Of a stretch of 35,616 nucleotides of DNA, positions 1-6,969 are shown piece by piece. Made by a program: the position numbers and the translations under genes. This stretch comes from Kiritimatiellia bacterium. Its GTDB lineage: Bacteria; Verrucomicrobiota; Kiritimatiellia; RFP12; UBA1067. The DNA lies in NCBI GenBank assembly GCA_027858965.1, contig JAQIBS010000107.1:1-35616 (forward strand). The letters are read 5' to 3'. Every line of letters starts with the position of its first letter. The stretch's first letter is position 1. The notes below the pieces were generated by a model that worked only from the letters and a program-made list of their open reading frames with translations, had not been told where the DNA came from and searched no databases.

Positions 1-80
1 CAGCCTAACAGCCTAACAGCCTAACAGCCTAACAGCCGAACAGCCTAACAGCCTAACAGCCTAACAGCCTAACAGCCGAA
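1..80. repeat. 8-bp tandem repeat, ten units, with 40-bp superperiod
   Basis: Ten consecutive octamers. Units 1-4 and 6-9 read CAGCCTAA, and units 5 and 10 (33-40, 73-80) read CAGCCGAA, so the array is also two copies of a 40-bp unit. It begins at the window edge and may continue upstream. It ends about 50 bp before the purH start codon. Confidence 0.95.
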
Positions 81-131
81 CAAGATGCTAGACAAAACAA
101 TTTATCAACAGAAATAGAAGGAGAATTAACA

Positions 132-1403
132 ATGGCCACAGATCTTAAAGCCGCTTACAGAACTATCATGGATGATCATTTCACACCACAGATGGAAATC
201 TCATTCATTGATGGAGACAACCGTCAGACCCTGGCGTATGAAAAAGTTTCATGGGTTATCGACAACGAGCAGAAAGGTCTGCGCTACGGAGAGAACCCGG
301 GGCAGGAAGCAGCCATGTACAAGCTGGTGAACGGCAACCTTGTTCTGGGTGATGTCAAAGCCCTGGATGCCAACAACTTTCTGGCCTCTGATCCGCTGCT
401 GGTTCAAAGCGGCAAACATCCCGGCAAAACAAACATTACAGATGCCGACAACGCCCTCAACATACTGCGTTATCTGGGCAGCAGCCCCTGCGCAGTGATT
501 GTCAAACACAACAACCCCTGCGGCGTTGCCAAAGGCAGCACCCTGGCAGAAGCCTACTTCCGTGCCAACAAAGCTGACCGTCTGGCAGCCTTCGGCGGTT
601 GTATTGCATTCAACCAGGAGGTGGATCTGGAGACAGCCAAGCTGGTCACAGCAAACTATGCCGAAGTAGTGGTAGCCCCTGGATTTGCAGATGGTGTCAT
701 GGATATTTTTGCAACCAAGAAAAATCTGCGCGTCATGCAGATCAACAATATGTCACGACTCTCTGACTTTGTCGCCAAACGTGTAGTTGATTTCAAGGCA
801 CTGATGGATGGTGGAATCGTGGCCCAATGGTCGTTCGTTCCTGAGGCACGCACGATAGAGCAATTGATGCCGGCATCCTGTACCCGTAAAGATGGCACCG
901 TGCATGCTATCAAACGTCTGCCAAGCGCAGCTGAGTATGAAGATCTTCTCTTTGGATGGTTGGTTGAAGCTGGTGTAACAAGTAACTCAGTCCTTTATAT
1001 CAAAGACGGTGTGACTGTTGGCATTGGAACCGGTGAACAGGATCGTGTGGGCGTAGCTGAAATTGCTCGCGATAAAGCCTACCGCAAACATGCCGACTGG
1101 ATTTCCTGGGAGAAATATCAGACTCCATACAACGCATTGACACTGAAGTTTGGCGATGAGGCAGCTTCAAAGATTGCTGCGATTGACGAACAGGTTAACG
1201 CAGAGAAGGGCGGTCTGATTGGTTCCTGTATGATTTCAGATGCATTCTTCCCCTTCCGTGACGGAGCAGAGGTCGGTATCAACGAGGGAGTTAAATCCAT
1301 TGTCCAGCCCGGCGGATCTATCCGCGACTGGGATGTGATTGACTGCTGTAACGATGCAGATGTCGCAATGGCCTTCACAGGCCAGCGCAGCTTCAAGCAC
1401 TAA
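132..1403 (+). CDS. purH: AICAR formyltransferase (PurH-type, lacking the IMP cyclohydrolase domain)
   Basis: Transfers a formyl group from 10-formyl-THF to AICAR in purine synthesis (cytoplasmic). The 423 residues align with the AICARFT half of PurH: LRYGENPGQ at 50-58, the catalytic Lys-His pair K125-H126 in VKHNNPCGVA, AFGGCIAFN near 154, EVVVAPGF, and a C-terminal QPGGSIRDWDVID block. Usual bifunctional PurH is about 510-530 residues with an N-terminal MGS-like cyclohydrolase domain. Here only about 45 residues precede the AICARFT core, so the second step must be done elsewhere. The usual RHF near the C-terminus is QRSFKH. The start is supported by AAGGAG 12 bp upstream. A divergent paralogue of a full PurH is an alternative. 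Confidence 0.93.
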   Translation: MATDLKAAYRTIMDDHFTPQMEISFIDGDNRQTLAYEKVSWVIDNEQKGLRYGENPGQEAAMYKLVNGNLVLGDVKALDANNFLASDPLLVQSGKHPGKTNITDADNALNILRYLGSSPCAVIVKHNNPCGVAKGSTLAEAYFRANKADRLAAFGGCIAFNQEVDLETAKLVTANYAEVVVAPGFADGVMDIFATKKNLRVMQINNMSRLSDFVAKRVVDFKALMDGGIVAQWSFVPEARTIEQLMPASCTRKDGTVHAIKRLPSAAEYEDLLFGWLVEAGVTSNSVLYIKDGVTVGIGTGEQDRVGVAEIARDKAYRKHADWISWEKYQTPYNALTLKFGDEAASKIAAIDEQVNAEKGGLIGSCMISDAFFPFRDGAEVGINEGVKSIVQPGGSIRDWDVIDCCNDADVAMAFTGQRSFKH

Positions 1404-1533
1404 TAATTCGGCGCACCGAATTATCTGATTCCGCTGCGCGGAATTGAGTTATTGAGGGCCGGTTTATTAGCAGCCCGCTTCGCGGGACTGATGGGTTGCC
1501 GCTCTTAACATCGCAACCCCGTTGCATGTTAAG
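1404..1533. repeat. Cluster of four short hairpins downstream of purH
   Basis: Four perfect short stems follow the purH stop: AATTCGG/CCGAATT (1405-1422, loop CGCA), ATTCCGC/GCGGAAT (1428-1444, loop TGC), CCCGC/GCGGG (1474-1486, loop TTC), and CTTAACAT plus GCAAC pairing with GTTGC plus ATGTTAAG (1504-1533). None has a clear following T-run, so they look like palindromic repeats rather than standard intrinsic terminators. The first could still protect or end the purH mRNA. Confidence 0.7.
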
Positions 1534-1567
1534 ATCAGGTAGCTCCGCGTTATGAAGCAGCATTCGT

Positions 1568-1653
1568 AAGGAAGTCGTTCGCTATGCGGGCGACAAACCA
1601 AAGTGCGATAATTACAACCGCTTCAAGTCAGCCGCATAGCGACTGACCTCCTT
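1568..1653. repeat. Inverted-repeat element, 86 bp with 22-bp arms
   Basis: The arms at 1568-1589 and 1632-1653 are complementary at 19 of 22 positions and share the core CGCTATGCGG/CCGCATAGCG. The inside has no coding potential. It looks like a small MITE-like or structured intergenic element within the 604-bp gene-free stretch after purH. Confidence 0.65.
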
Positions 1654-1691
1654 CAGCTACAGCATATTTATTTTGTCCTTCGACTAAACAA

Positions 1692-1990
1692 CTAAACCAG
1701 CGGAGCCGGAACCAAACTGAGCCTATGTGATATGAAATCTTTTTTCTCTTATTGAACAGTTGTGTGATATGCACCGCTGGTTTAGTCAACAACGCTTCGC
1801 GTTGCATAGAAGAAGAGTTTTGATCACGAGCACCGAAGATAGAGGCTGGCGCGAAGCGGCTATTGCCTTGGATATTGGGAGTTCCTTGTTGGATATTGGA
1901 TATTCAACCTTTTATGCGCCAATGATTTATAAAAACAGTCACCTCAATTTCTTGTTTTTTATGACAGGAGTTGATTGTATAGCTACTAAA
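1692..1990 (-). repeat. Composite repeat copy 1: covarying-stem element plus ~180-bp body
   Basis: The element has perfect 12-bp ends CTAAACCAGCGG (1692-1703) and CCGCTGGTTTAG (1774-1785). Next to it is the hairpin CAACGC-TTC-GCGTTG (1790-1804), then a body to about 1990. The body and hairpin recur at about 85-90% identity, by eye, in inverse orientation at 19985-20286. Read forward, the body appears to encode a peptide containing SHLNFLFFMTG, but this is repeat sequence and not a supported gene. It fills most of the spacer before the hydrolase gene. Confidence 0.8.
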
Positions 1991-2007
1991 ACCAGCCATC
2001 CCATGGG

Positions 2008-2937
2008 ATGCCTATAATTCTAACTGTGAAACGAAAATTGATAACTCTGGCAATAGTTCTTCTTATCTGGATAACCGGCAACCTGATCCATCTTCTTTGG
2101 ATTCAGGGCCGGTATCACTGCTGGAACCGCAAGGTTGTCCGTAATGAATCCGGACTGCTGGAACATTCAGAGCCTTTCTCCTGCGGAAAGGGAGATAAGG
2201 CTCTGATCTTCATTCACGGATTTGCTGATCTGCCCTATGGCTGGAAACGAATAGCACAGCGCTTGACAAACAGCCATGAGTTTTCCTGCCACGCCATCCG
2301 CGTACCACGCTGGGGCGAGAGTCTCTCCAGTGCCCGGGGTGTTTCCATAGATGAAATCCGCACGGCCGTTGACAGCAAAATTAACGAAATCAAGGGAGAC
2401 CGCAAGCAGATCTGGCTGGTGGGGCATTCAATGGGCTGCGCCATTGCCATAGATGCCATCCCCCGCAATCATGCTAACATCTCAGGGCTGGTCACGCTGG
2501 CTCCGCTGCTACGAGTCTCCAACCGCCGTGTCCCCTGCCTTACAGCTCGGTTCTGGTACGGTCTGGGAACAAAGGTGCTCTGGATGGCGCGGACTTTCGA
2601 GTCACCCTTTACCGAGCGATTAACCGCTGTTGATGATCCGAGCTACACCTATGCCGTCGATAAGTTTGTCCCCTATAGCGTTTACGACATCCTCTTTTCA
2701 ATCACCGCAAGTAATCAGAATATTGAGCTCCCAAATAAAATGCCGATATTCTGCGCCATCAGCACCCGCGATAAAGTGATCGATAGCGATGCAGCACAAG
2801 AGTGGTTTGAAAAGTTGCCAAACCCCAAAGCTCTTTATGTCGACAAAGACTCCGAACATGCACTACACTTCGGTATCAACTGGAAAGATATCACAGATGA
2901 GATTGGTGAGTTTGTTGTGAACAACACAGCACTGTGA
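2008..2937 (+). CDS. Alpha/beta hydrolase, membrane-anchored
   Basis: Serine hydrolase of the alpha/beta fold with unknown substrate. It has an N-terminal membrane anchor at about residues 10-31. The oxyanion block IFIHGF is at 67-72 and the nucleophile elbow GHSMG has Ser141. A plausible triad is completed by Asp255 in STRDKVID and His284 in SEHAL. At 309 residues it is normal for lipases/esterases of this type. The ATG at 2008 is the only start available: an in-frame TAA lies at 1987-1989 and no good ribosome-binding site precedes it, because the composite repeat ends only about 18 bp upstream. It is separated from the next gene by inverted repeats, so an operon is uncertain. Confidence 0.85.
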   Translation: MPIILTVKRKLITLAIVLLIWITGNLIHLLWIQGRYHCWNRKVVRNESGLLEHSEPFSCGKGDKALIFIHGFADLPYGWKRIAQRLTNSHEFSCHAIRVPRWGESLSSARGVSIDEIRTAVDSKINEIKGDRKQIWLVGHSMGCAIAIDAIPRNHANISGLVTLAPLLRVSNRRVPCLTARFWYGLGTKVLWMARTFESPFTERLTAVDDPSYTYAVDKFVPYSVYDILFSITASNQNIELPNKMPIFCAISTRDKVIDSDAAQEWFEKLPNPKALYVDKDSEHALHFGINWKDITDEIGEFVVNNTAL

Positions 2938-2966
2938 TGAATTGCTGAAAAACATAATACGTTTTC

Positions 2967-3090
2967 AACACAGAGGCACGGAGACACGGAGTTTGAGGCA
3001 GAAAAATTGAAGGTAAAAAGATCTGTTGCAGCGTTGTTTTGAGGTAAAAAATAAGAGTTCTTTATCTCTGTGGCTCTGTGCCTCTGTGTT
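2967..3090. repeat. Inverted-repeat element with CACAGAGGCAC arms
   Basis: The arms at 2967-2991 and 3066-3090 are complementary at 22 of 25 positions. The sequence type (CACAGAGGCACGGAG / CTCTGTGCCTCTGTG) is a familiar intergenic repeat whose spurious translations contain NTEAQSHR. A related pair lies at 5272-5337. Confidence 0.75.
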
Positions 3091-3114
3091 AAAAAAAAAT
3101 AATTTAGACGGGAT

Positions 3115-3156
3115 AACAGGATATACAGGATAAAAGACAATCCTGTTCATCCTGTT
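3115..3156. repeat. Palindromic repeat AACAGGAT...ATCCTGTT
   Basis: Arms 3115-3131 and 3140-3156 pair at 15 of 17 positions around an 8-nt loop. The repeat ends 11 bp before the ATG of the DUF697 gene and sits where a ribosome-binding site would be expected. It could sequester the start region if transcribed. Confidence 0.75.
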
Positions 3157-3167
3157 AGAAAAAAATT

Positions 3168-4289
3168 ATGAAAATGAAATTTAATCCAGCCAGGCTCCTC
3201 TACTTTATCAAAAAAGATGAGGCCAACGATCCCGAGCAAGTAATTGAAATCACTGAAATTGATGATGAGCTCACAGAGGACGAGATCGAAAACTGCCAAA
3301 CCATTCTTGACGAACAGATGCGGGAAAGCGCGGAGACCATTCTGGAAGAGATGGAAAATAAGAACAGCTGGAAGATCCCCAAGCCGGTTAAGCAATTCCT
3401 GACCATCTCAATGCTCCTGTTATCCTCAGTTCTCGGAATCTTTATTATCAACCAGGTTGTTCTCTTTGCAAATGAAGTCAGTTCCATGCCAGCTCTATGG
3501 AAGTGGCCTGCCATAATCTGCATTACGATTTTCAGCGGCATCATTCTATATATCATTGCAACCTTGTTCTGGAAGATAATCCGCCTGCAGCGGAATCAGC
3601 AGGTCAACCCCGCTGCACTCAAAGCTCTCTCCGAACGACACCATCTTCAGTTAATTTCAGCGCAGAAAGAGAAAACAGCACTAATACTTCTGGCGAAATA
3701 TCTCGATCACTATCCACTGGATAATAAAAACAAACGGCGTCTCTTGAAGCTGGGAATGTCTGAGAATGAGTGGCTGAGTCTAAGCGCTACCCGAGATTCA
3801 CTCAAATCCACAGTCGACACACAGAGCACCGAGGAGTGGTTGAATGATTTCACCAATGGATTTCAGAAGATACTCGATAAATTTGCGAAACGCCGCATCC
3901 GGCAATACGCACTCAAAGTAGGCAGTGGAACAGCTCTATCTCCTATTTCAATGGTTGATCAGATGATAGTACTCTACGGCTGTACCGGCTTGATCCGGGA
4001 GATGCTGATGATCTACAATCTACGACCCGCCTGGGGACAGTGTGGTGTTATTCTCTCCCGCTCTATTATCCATACCTACCTCAGCGGGGTCATCGAAGGA
4101 GCCACCGAGAGTGCAACCGATGCCGGAGCGGATGCCATCTCCGAATTCATGGGTGACAGCTTCAGTTTTCTGACAGGCACCATCGGCCGGGCGGTCGGAG
4201 CTAAAACCGCAGAAGCCACTCTCAATGGAGTCTTGATCTGGAGACTGGGCAAAGGAATCATCGCCCAACTGCAACCGGTGCGGAGATGA
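3168..4289 (+). CDS. DUF697/YcjF-like inner-membrane protein
   Basis: 373 residues with an acidic N-terminal segment (20-65), two transmembrane helices at about 77-100 and 113-138, a charged cytoplasmic linker, and a C-terminal DUF697-like region. The last begins at ALSPISMVDQMIVLYG (about 256-271) and continues through the GVIEGATESATDAGADA block. This arrangement matches the YcjF family (about 350 residues), which in proteobacteria sits beside the GTPase-like YcjX; no YcjX partner is visible here. The molecular function is unknown. The start is not supported by a Shine-Dalgarno sequence, since a palindromic repeat ends 11 bp upstream; M3 is an equally possible start. Confidence 0.8.
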   Translation: MKMKFNPARLLYFIKKDEANDPEQVIEITEIDDELTEDEIENCQTILDEQMRESAETILEEMENKNSWKIPKPVKQFLTISMLLLSSVLGIFIINQVVLFANEVSSMPALWKWPAIICITIFSGIILYIIATLFWKIIRLQRNQQVNPAALKALSERHHLQLISAQKEKTALILLAKYLDHYPLDNKNKRRLLKLGMSENEWLSLSATRDSLKSTVDTQSTEEWLNDFTNGFQKILDKFAKRRIRQYALKVGSGTALSPISMVDQMIVLYGCTGLIREMLMIYNLRPAWGQCGVILSRSIIHTYLSGVIEGATESATDAGADAISEFMGDSFSFLTGTIGRAVGAKTAEATLNGVLIWRLGKGIIAQLQPVRR

Positions 4290-4515
4290 AGAACCAAGTC
4301 CACGCAGAGCGAGGAGGTCGCCTCCAATAGTGAGATGTGGAATGTTGAATGTGGAAAGAATCAGTATCGGAATCGGCTTCGAAAATGCAGTTCGAGTAGC
4401 GATGCCGATACCGATAGCGATTCCGAATGATGGATTCATGTTAAATTCCAGTTTTCAATAAGCTCTTCCGAACGCGTCGAATCATCAAACACACGCCATC
4501 TCAGCAAGACTTATT
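4290..4515. other. Spacer with degenerate simple repeats
   Basis: No gene is supported. 4329-4430 contains low-complexity strings such as GGAATGTTGAATGTGG and an imperfect inverted pair of ATCGGAATCGG-like and CCGATAGCGATTCCGA-like runs. This type of patchwork also occurs at 34085-34150 and 34720-34761. Confidence 0.6.
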
Positions 4516-4644
4516 GCAGAATAATGAGCGGCAGAATAATGAATAATCTAAAAAGACTTCAGTTATTATTGACTCTTCCTACGGTCGTTGCCGTCGCTAT
4601 GCGCCAGTCCTACTACGTTTAGTTTCTGCCGTACATTATTCTGC
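4516..4644. repeat. Inverted-repeat element, 129 bp with 21-bp arms
   Basis: GCAGAATAATG...CGGCAGAA at 4516-4536 pairs with 4624-4644 at 19 of 21 positions. The interior includes GGTCGTTGCCGTCGCTATGCG-like sequence reminiscent of the arms of the 1568-1653 element. It is non-coding and lies about 70 bp downstream of the HigB-HigA fusion gene, in MITE-like fashion. Confidence 0.7.
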
Positions 4645-4712
4645 TAAAGATTGTCGAATTAACCAACAAATGCTTTCCATGTGCGCTACGTCAGATGGAA
4701 AGCTTCTTTATG

Positions 4713-5138
4713 TTATGCCAAATTTTCTATTTTCATTAAGATTGGTTTTAGTTTTTTAATTTCGACAGATTTCGGACTGTTTATTGCATGCCAAAGATCC
4801 CAATCCTGTTGTAATCCGAGCCAGAAGTCTGCCGACATCCCCAGAACTTGAGACAGTCTTAACGCAGTGTCTGGCGTTACTGACCTACGGCATTTGATAA
4901 CTTCGTTTAGGCGTGGATAAGATACTCCTAGTTTTTGAGCAAGTTCTGTTTGGGTTATATTGAGAGGTTTGACAAATTCCTCCAAAAGCATTTCTCCTGG
5001 GTGACAAGGAGGACGGTTTTTGGGGAGTTTCCTTTGCGCTACGGACCAAATGGATTGAGGACAACATTTTCTGGCAGCTTTAGATCCTGTGCCATTAAAA
5101 ATGTCGTTCGTCCCTTTATCCTTAAAAGCCTTTATCAT
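4713..5138 (-). CDS. higA: Truncated HigB toxin fused in frame to HigA-type antitoxin
   Basis: From the ATG at 5138 the 141-residue product has two parts. Residues 1-38 (MIKAFKDKGTNDIFNG...WSVAQRKL) match the N-terminus of the RelE-like HigB toxin. Residues 39-141 start PKNRPPCHPGEMLLEEF and carry the XRE helix-turn-helix TQTELAQKLGVSYPRLNEVI, followed by a typical HigA tail (SADFWLGLQQDWDLWHA). Normal HigB is about 92 residues and HigA about 100, as separate genes. Here roughly the last 55 residues of the toxin are gone and the frame is joined near position 5024. An upstream ATG at 5189 also exists, but it lies outside the predicted promoter, so 5138 is preferred. The toxin is certainly inactive. 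The HTH part could still bind DNA or neutralise other HigB toxins. Confidence 0.85.
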   Translation of the reverse strand: MIKAFKDKGTNDIFNGTGSKAARKCCPQSIWSVAQRKLPKNRPPCHPGEMLLEEFVKPLNITQTELAQKLGVSYPRLNEVIKCRRSVTPDTALRLSQVLGMSADFWLGLQQDWDLWHAINSPKSVEIKKLKPILMKIENLA

Positions 5139-5145
5139 GTGTAAT

Positions 5146-5174
5146 ATTATAACACTACTCGTTATAACCGTCAA
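5146..5174 (-). promoter_or_regulatory. Near-consensus sigma70 promoter and palindromic operator of the higBA remnant
   Basis: On the minus strand, TTGACG (5174-5169) and a perfect TATAAT (5151-5146) are separated by 17 bp. Two copies of the palindrome GTTATAAC or a one-base variant (5161-5168, 5146-5153) overlap the promoter and are plausible HigA binding sites. Predicted initiation is at about 5139, immediately before the ATG at 5138, so the mRNA would be essentially leaderless. Confidence 0.7.
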
Positions 5175-5271
5175 TAACATGAATTTCACAAAGAAACGTA
5201 ACGCAGCAATGATCTCCGTACCTCCGTACTACTATCATTCATTTTCGTGTTTTTCCTGTACGTTTTTTATC

Positions 5272-5337
5272 TCTCACAGAGGCACAGAGTAATATCTTTA
5301 GTGGTTTTCTCTCCGTGTTCTCTGTGACTCTGTGAGA
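5272..5337. repeat. Inverted-repeat element, CACAGAGGCAC family
   Basis: Arms 5272-5289 and 5320-5337 (TCTCACAGAGGCACAGAG type) pair at 17 of 18 positions. It is related to the element at 2967-3090. The rest of the 5175-5493 spacer holds a fragment of the covarying-stem family (about 5386-5419) and a short piece of the composite-repeat body (about 5450-5467, GTTGATTTTATAGC). No gene is seen. Confidence 0.7.
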
Positions 5338-5493
5338 AATAATCCTTGGAGCAGTAATAGCCTGTTAATTCTGTCAAAGAATTTGGTTGCGGCTATGCTG
5401 CGCTACGCTCTCAGTGGTTAAAAAAACATTCAAGAAAACAAGAAGTTGATTTTATAGCAACTAAGGGACACTGCTGATTAAACTTTGTTCTTT

Positions 5494-6447
5494 TCAAATC
5501 AGCAGACTAAGCCAGAGAGGGATTGTCAGCAAGCAGAGGACATGGGTGGCAAAGGTTGCTGTTGCGGCAAACTCGGCATCGCAGTGAAAGGCTTCGGCCA
5601 GAGCCACGCTGGCCATGGCTACCGGCTGAATCGCAATCAGAAAGAGTACCTGTTTTACCTCTACGGCAACCGGCATGAATTGGATTACAGCAACACAGAA
5701 GGCCGGGATAACGACCAGTCGCATCAGGCATGTTCCGGCCATAGCCGGATTAAAGAGATGGGTGGCTTTCATGGATGCCATGCGGGAGCCGCAGACAATG
5801 GCGGCGACCGGGATGGTGGCTCCGCTGAGCATCTGGCATGTCTCAAAAAACTTCAGCATGATCTCGCTGCTGCCTTCACTGAGAGTGATGCCCTGTTTGA
5901 TCAGGGTTGCCCGGATCAGGATAATGGCAAAAGCAACGGCCAGAGCAATCATGGGCATGCTGAGCAGGTGTTTCAGTGATTTAACTGAGAGTTTCTGTCC
6001 TGTCAGGGTCGTGATTCCGAGGGTCCAGATTGCGAGTTCAGATCCAAGTGCGGAGAATACAATCAGGGCTACCGCTTTATCGCCCCACATAGAGGCGGCC
6101 ATCATAATCGGCAGGAACGAATAGTTGTTCATCATGCAGGTGAAGTGATAACAGCGTTTGGTGTCATCGGTTTTATTTTTCAGAAAACCTTTTGTGAGCA
6201 GACCGAATGACCATCCGGTGCAGAGGATGAAAACAAGACCAGCAGGCATGACCCAGTACTCCGCCAGAGAGGCCGGGGTAAAGTTTTTTACCATCAGGGT
6301 GATAATCAGGCAGGGATAAAAAACATTTATCAGGGTTCGTGACAGCTTCCGGTTGAAGTCCTTATCAATAATCTTCAGTCGGTTAAGCGCATATCCCGTC
6401 AGTGCCATCAGTATCAGGGGCAGCATTTTAAAAAGAATTAAGAGCAT
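5494..6447 (-). CDS. AEC-family (auxin efflux carrier-like) permease
   Basis: Inner-membrane secondary transporter, probably for an organic anion; the substrate cannot be told from sequence. From the ATG at 6447 the protein has 317 residues, the usual AEC length. It has about ten hydrophobic segments, beginning LILFKMLPLILMALTGYAL, and Asn/Pro-rich breaks such as NVFYPCLIITLMV and MMNNYSFLPIMMA. An upstream in-frame start at 6522 would add 25 residues (SRRSLGEDGWDAR...) that derive from an intergenic repeat, so it is rejected. AGGG lies upstream of 6447. It is transcribed alone on the minus strand. Confidence 0.85.
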   Translation of the reverse strand: MLLILFKMLPLILMALTGYALNRLKIIDKDFNRKLSRTLINVFYPCLIITLMVKNFTPASLAEYWVMPAGLVFILCTGWSFGLLTKGFLKNKTDDTKRCYHFTCMMNNYSFLPIMMAASMWGDKAVALIVFSALGSELAIWTLGITTLTGQKLSVKSLKHLLSMPMIALAVAFAIILIRATLIKQGITLSEGSSEIMLKFFETCQMLSGATIPVAAIVCGSRMASMKATHLFNPAMAGTCLMRLVVIPAFCVAVIQFMPVAVEVKQVLFLIAIQPVAMASVALAEAFHCDAEFAATATFATHVLCLLTIPLWLSLLI

Positions 6448-6680
6448 GGTTTTTTCTATTCCCTGAGAGTCATAGAGGCATCGCGCATCCCATCCGTCTT
6501 CGCCAAGGCTACGCCTGGACAAGTAGGGATGCAGGAGTTTAGGTGTCGGTTAAAGATATATAAAACCACAAAGAGAGCTGGGACACAAAGCTAAAATGTG
6601 GATGTTAACGAATGAACCTGTGATTATTTATGAATTGGTATAAAACTTTGGATATTCCGGCTTTTATGTGGGTAACTGCT

Positions 6681-6781
6681 GGAGGGATGGCGGTCCGCCG
6701 TCCTTGGTCTCGGAGTCCGTGACCCTCCATTGATATTATGCATGCAGTTGTCGATATTGGAGGGATGGCGGCCCGCCGTCC
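6681..6781. repeat. Two copies of a 23-bp palindromic repeat
   Basis: GGAGGGATGGCGG-Y-CCGCCGTCC occurs at 6681-6703 and 6759-6781, differing at one base (T versus C). Each is an imperfect palindrome around GGCGG/CCGCC. They lie in the 522-bp gene-free stretch between the AEC permease and the TIM-barrel gene. Confidence 0.8.
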
Positions 6782-6822
6782 TCTATTTTCGCTATCGCTA
6801 TTGGCATAGACATATAATTAAT

Positions 6823-6890
6823 GATTAGGATTAGGATTAGGATTAGGATTAGGATTAGGATTAGGATTAGGATTAGGATTAGGATTAGGA
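6823..6890. repeat. Hexanucleotide microsatellite (GATTAG)n
   Basis: Eleven uninterrupted GATTAG units, 66 bp plus two bases. The array ends about 80 bp upstream of the start codon at 6970 and just upstream of the candidate promoter, so length changes could move sequence near a promoter. Confidence 0.95.
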
Positions 6891-6911
6891 AAAAATCGGA
6901 AAAAGCAAAAC

Positions 6912-6941
6912 TTTACGTTGCCGGGTGTTTTCTGGCATAAT
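6912..6941 (+). promoter_or_regulatory. Candidate sigma70 promoter of the TIM-barrel gene
   Basis: TTTACG (6912-6917) and CATAAT (6936-6941) are separated by 18 bp. A ribosome-binding site, AAGGAG, lies at about 6958-6963 before the ATG at 6970. The -35 match is weak. Confidence 0.35.
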
Positions 6942-6969
6942 CTTGGACTAAATAATAAAGGAGTCTTTT

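Noticed and set aside
1..80. Possible CRISPR array
   Set aside because: Units are 8 bp with no spacers; it is a simple tandem repeat.
1760..2017. Open frame of 85 codons on the plus strand
   Set aside because: It lies within the composite repeat that recurs at 19985-20286, and no ribosome-binding site or family match is seen.
2835..3150. Minus-strand frames containing NTEAQSHR-like peptides
   Set aside because: Translation of a CACAGAGGCAC inverted repeat; such peptides are a known artefact of this repeat type.
5139..5189. Upstream ATG start for the HigB-HigA gene
   Set aside because: It lies upstream of the -35/-10 elements; the HigB N-terminus begins at 5138.
5485..5979. Plus-strand frame of 164 codons, His/Gly-rich
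   Set aside because: Antisense shadow of the AEC permease gene.
6448..6522. N-terminal extension of the AEC permease
   Set aside because: The 25 residues come from an intergenic repeat; the ATG at 6447 begins the conserved first helix.
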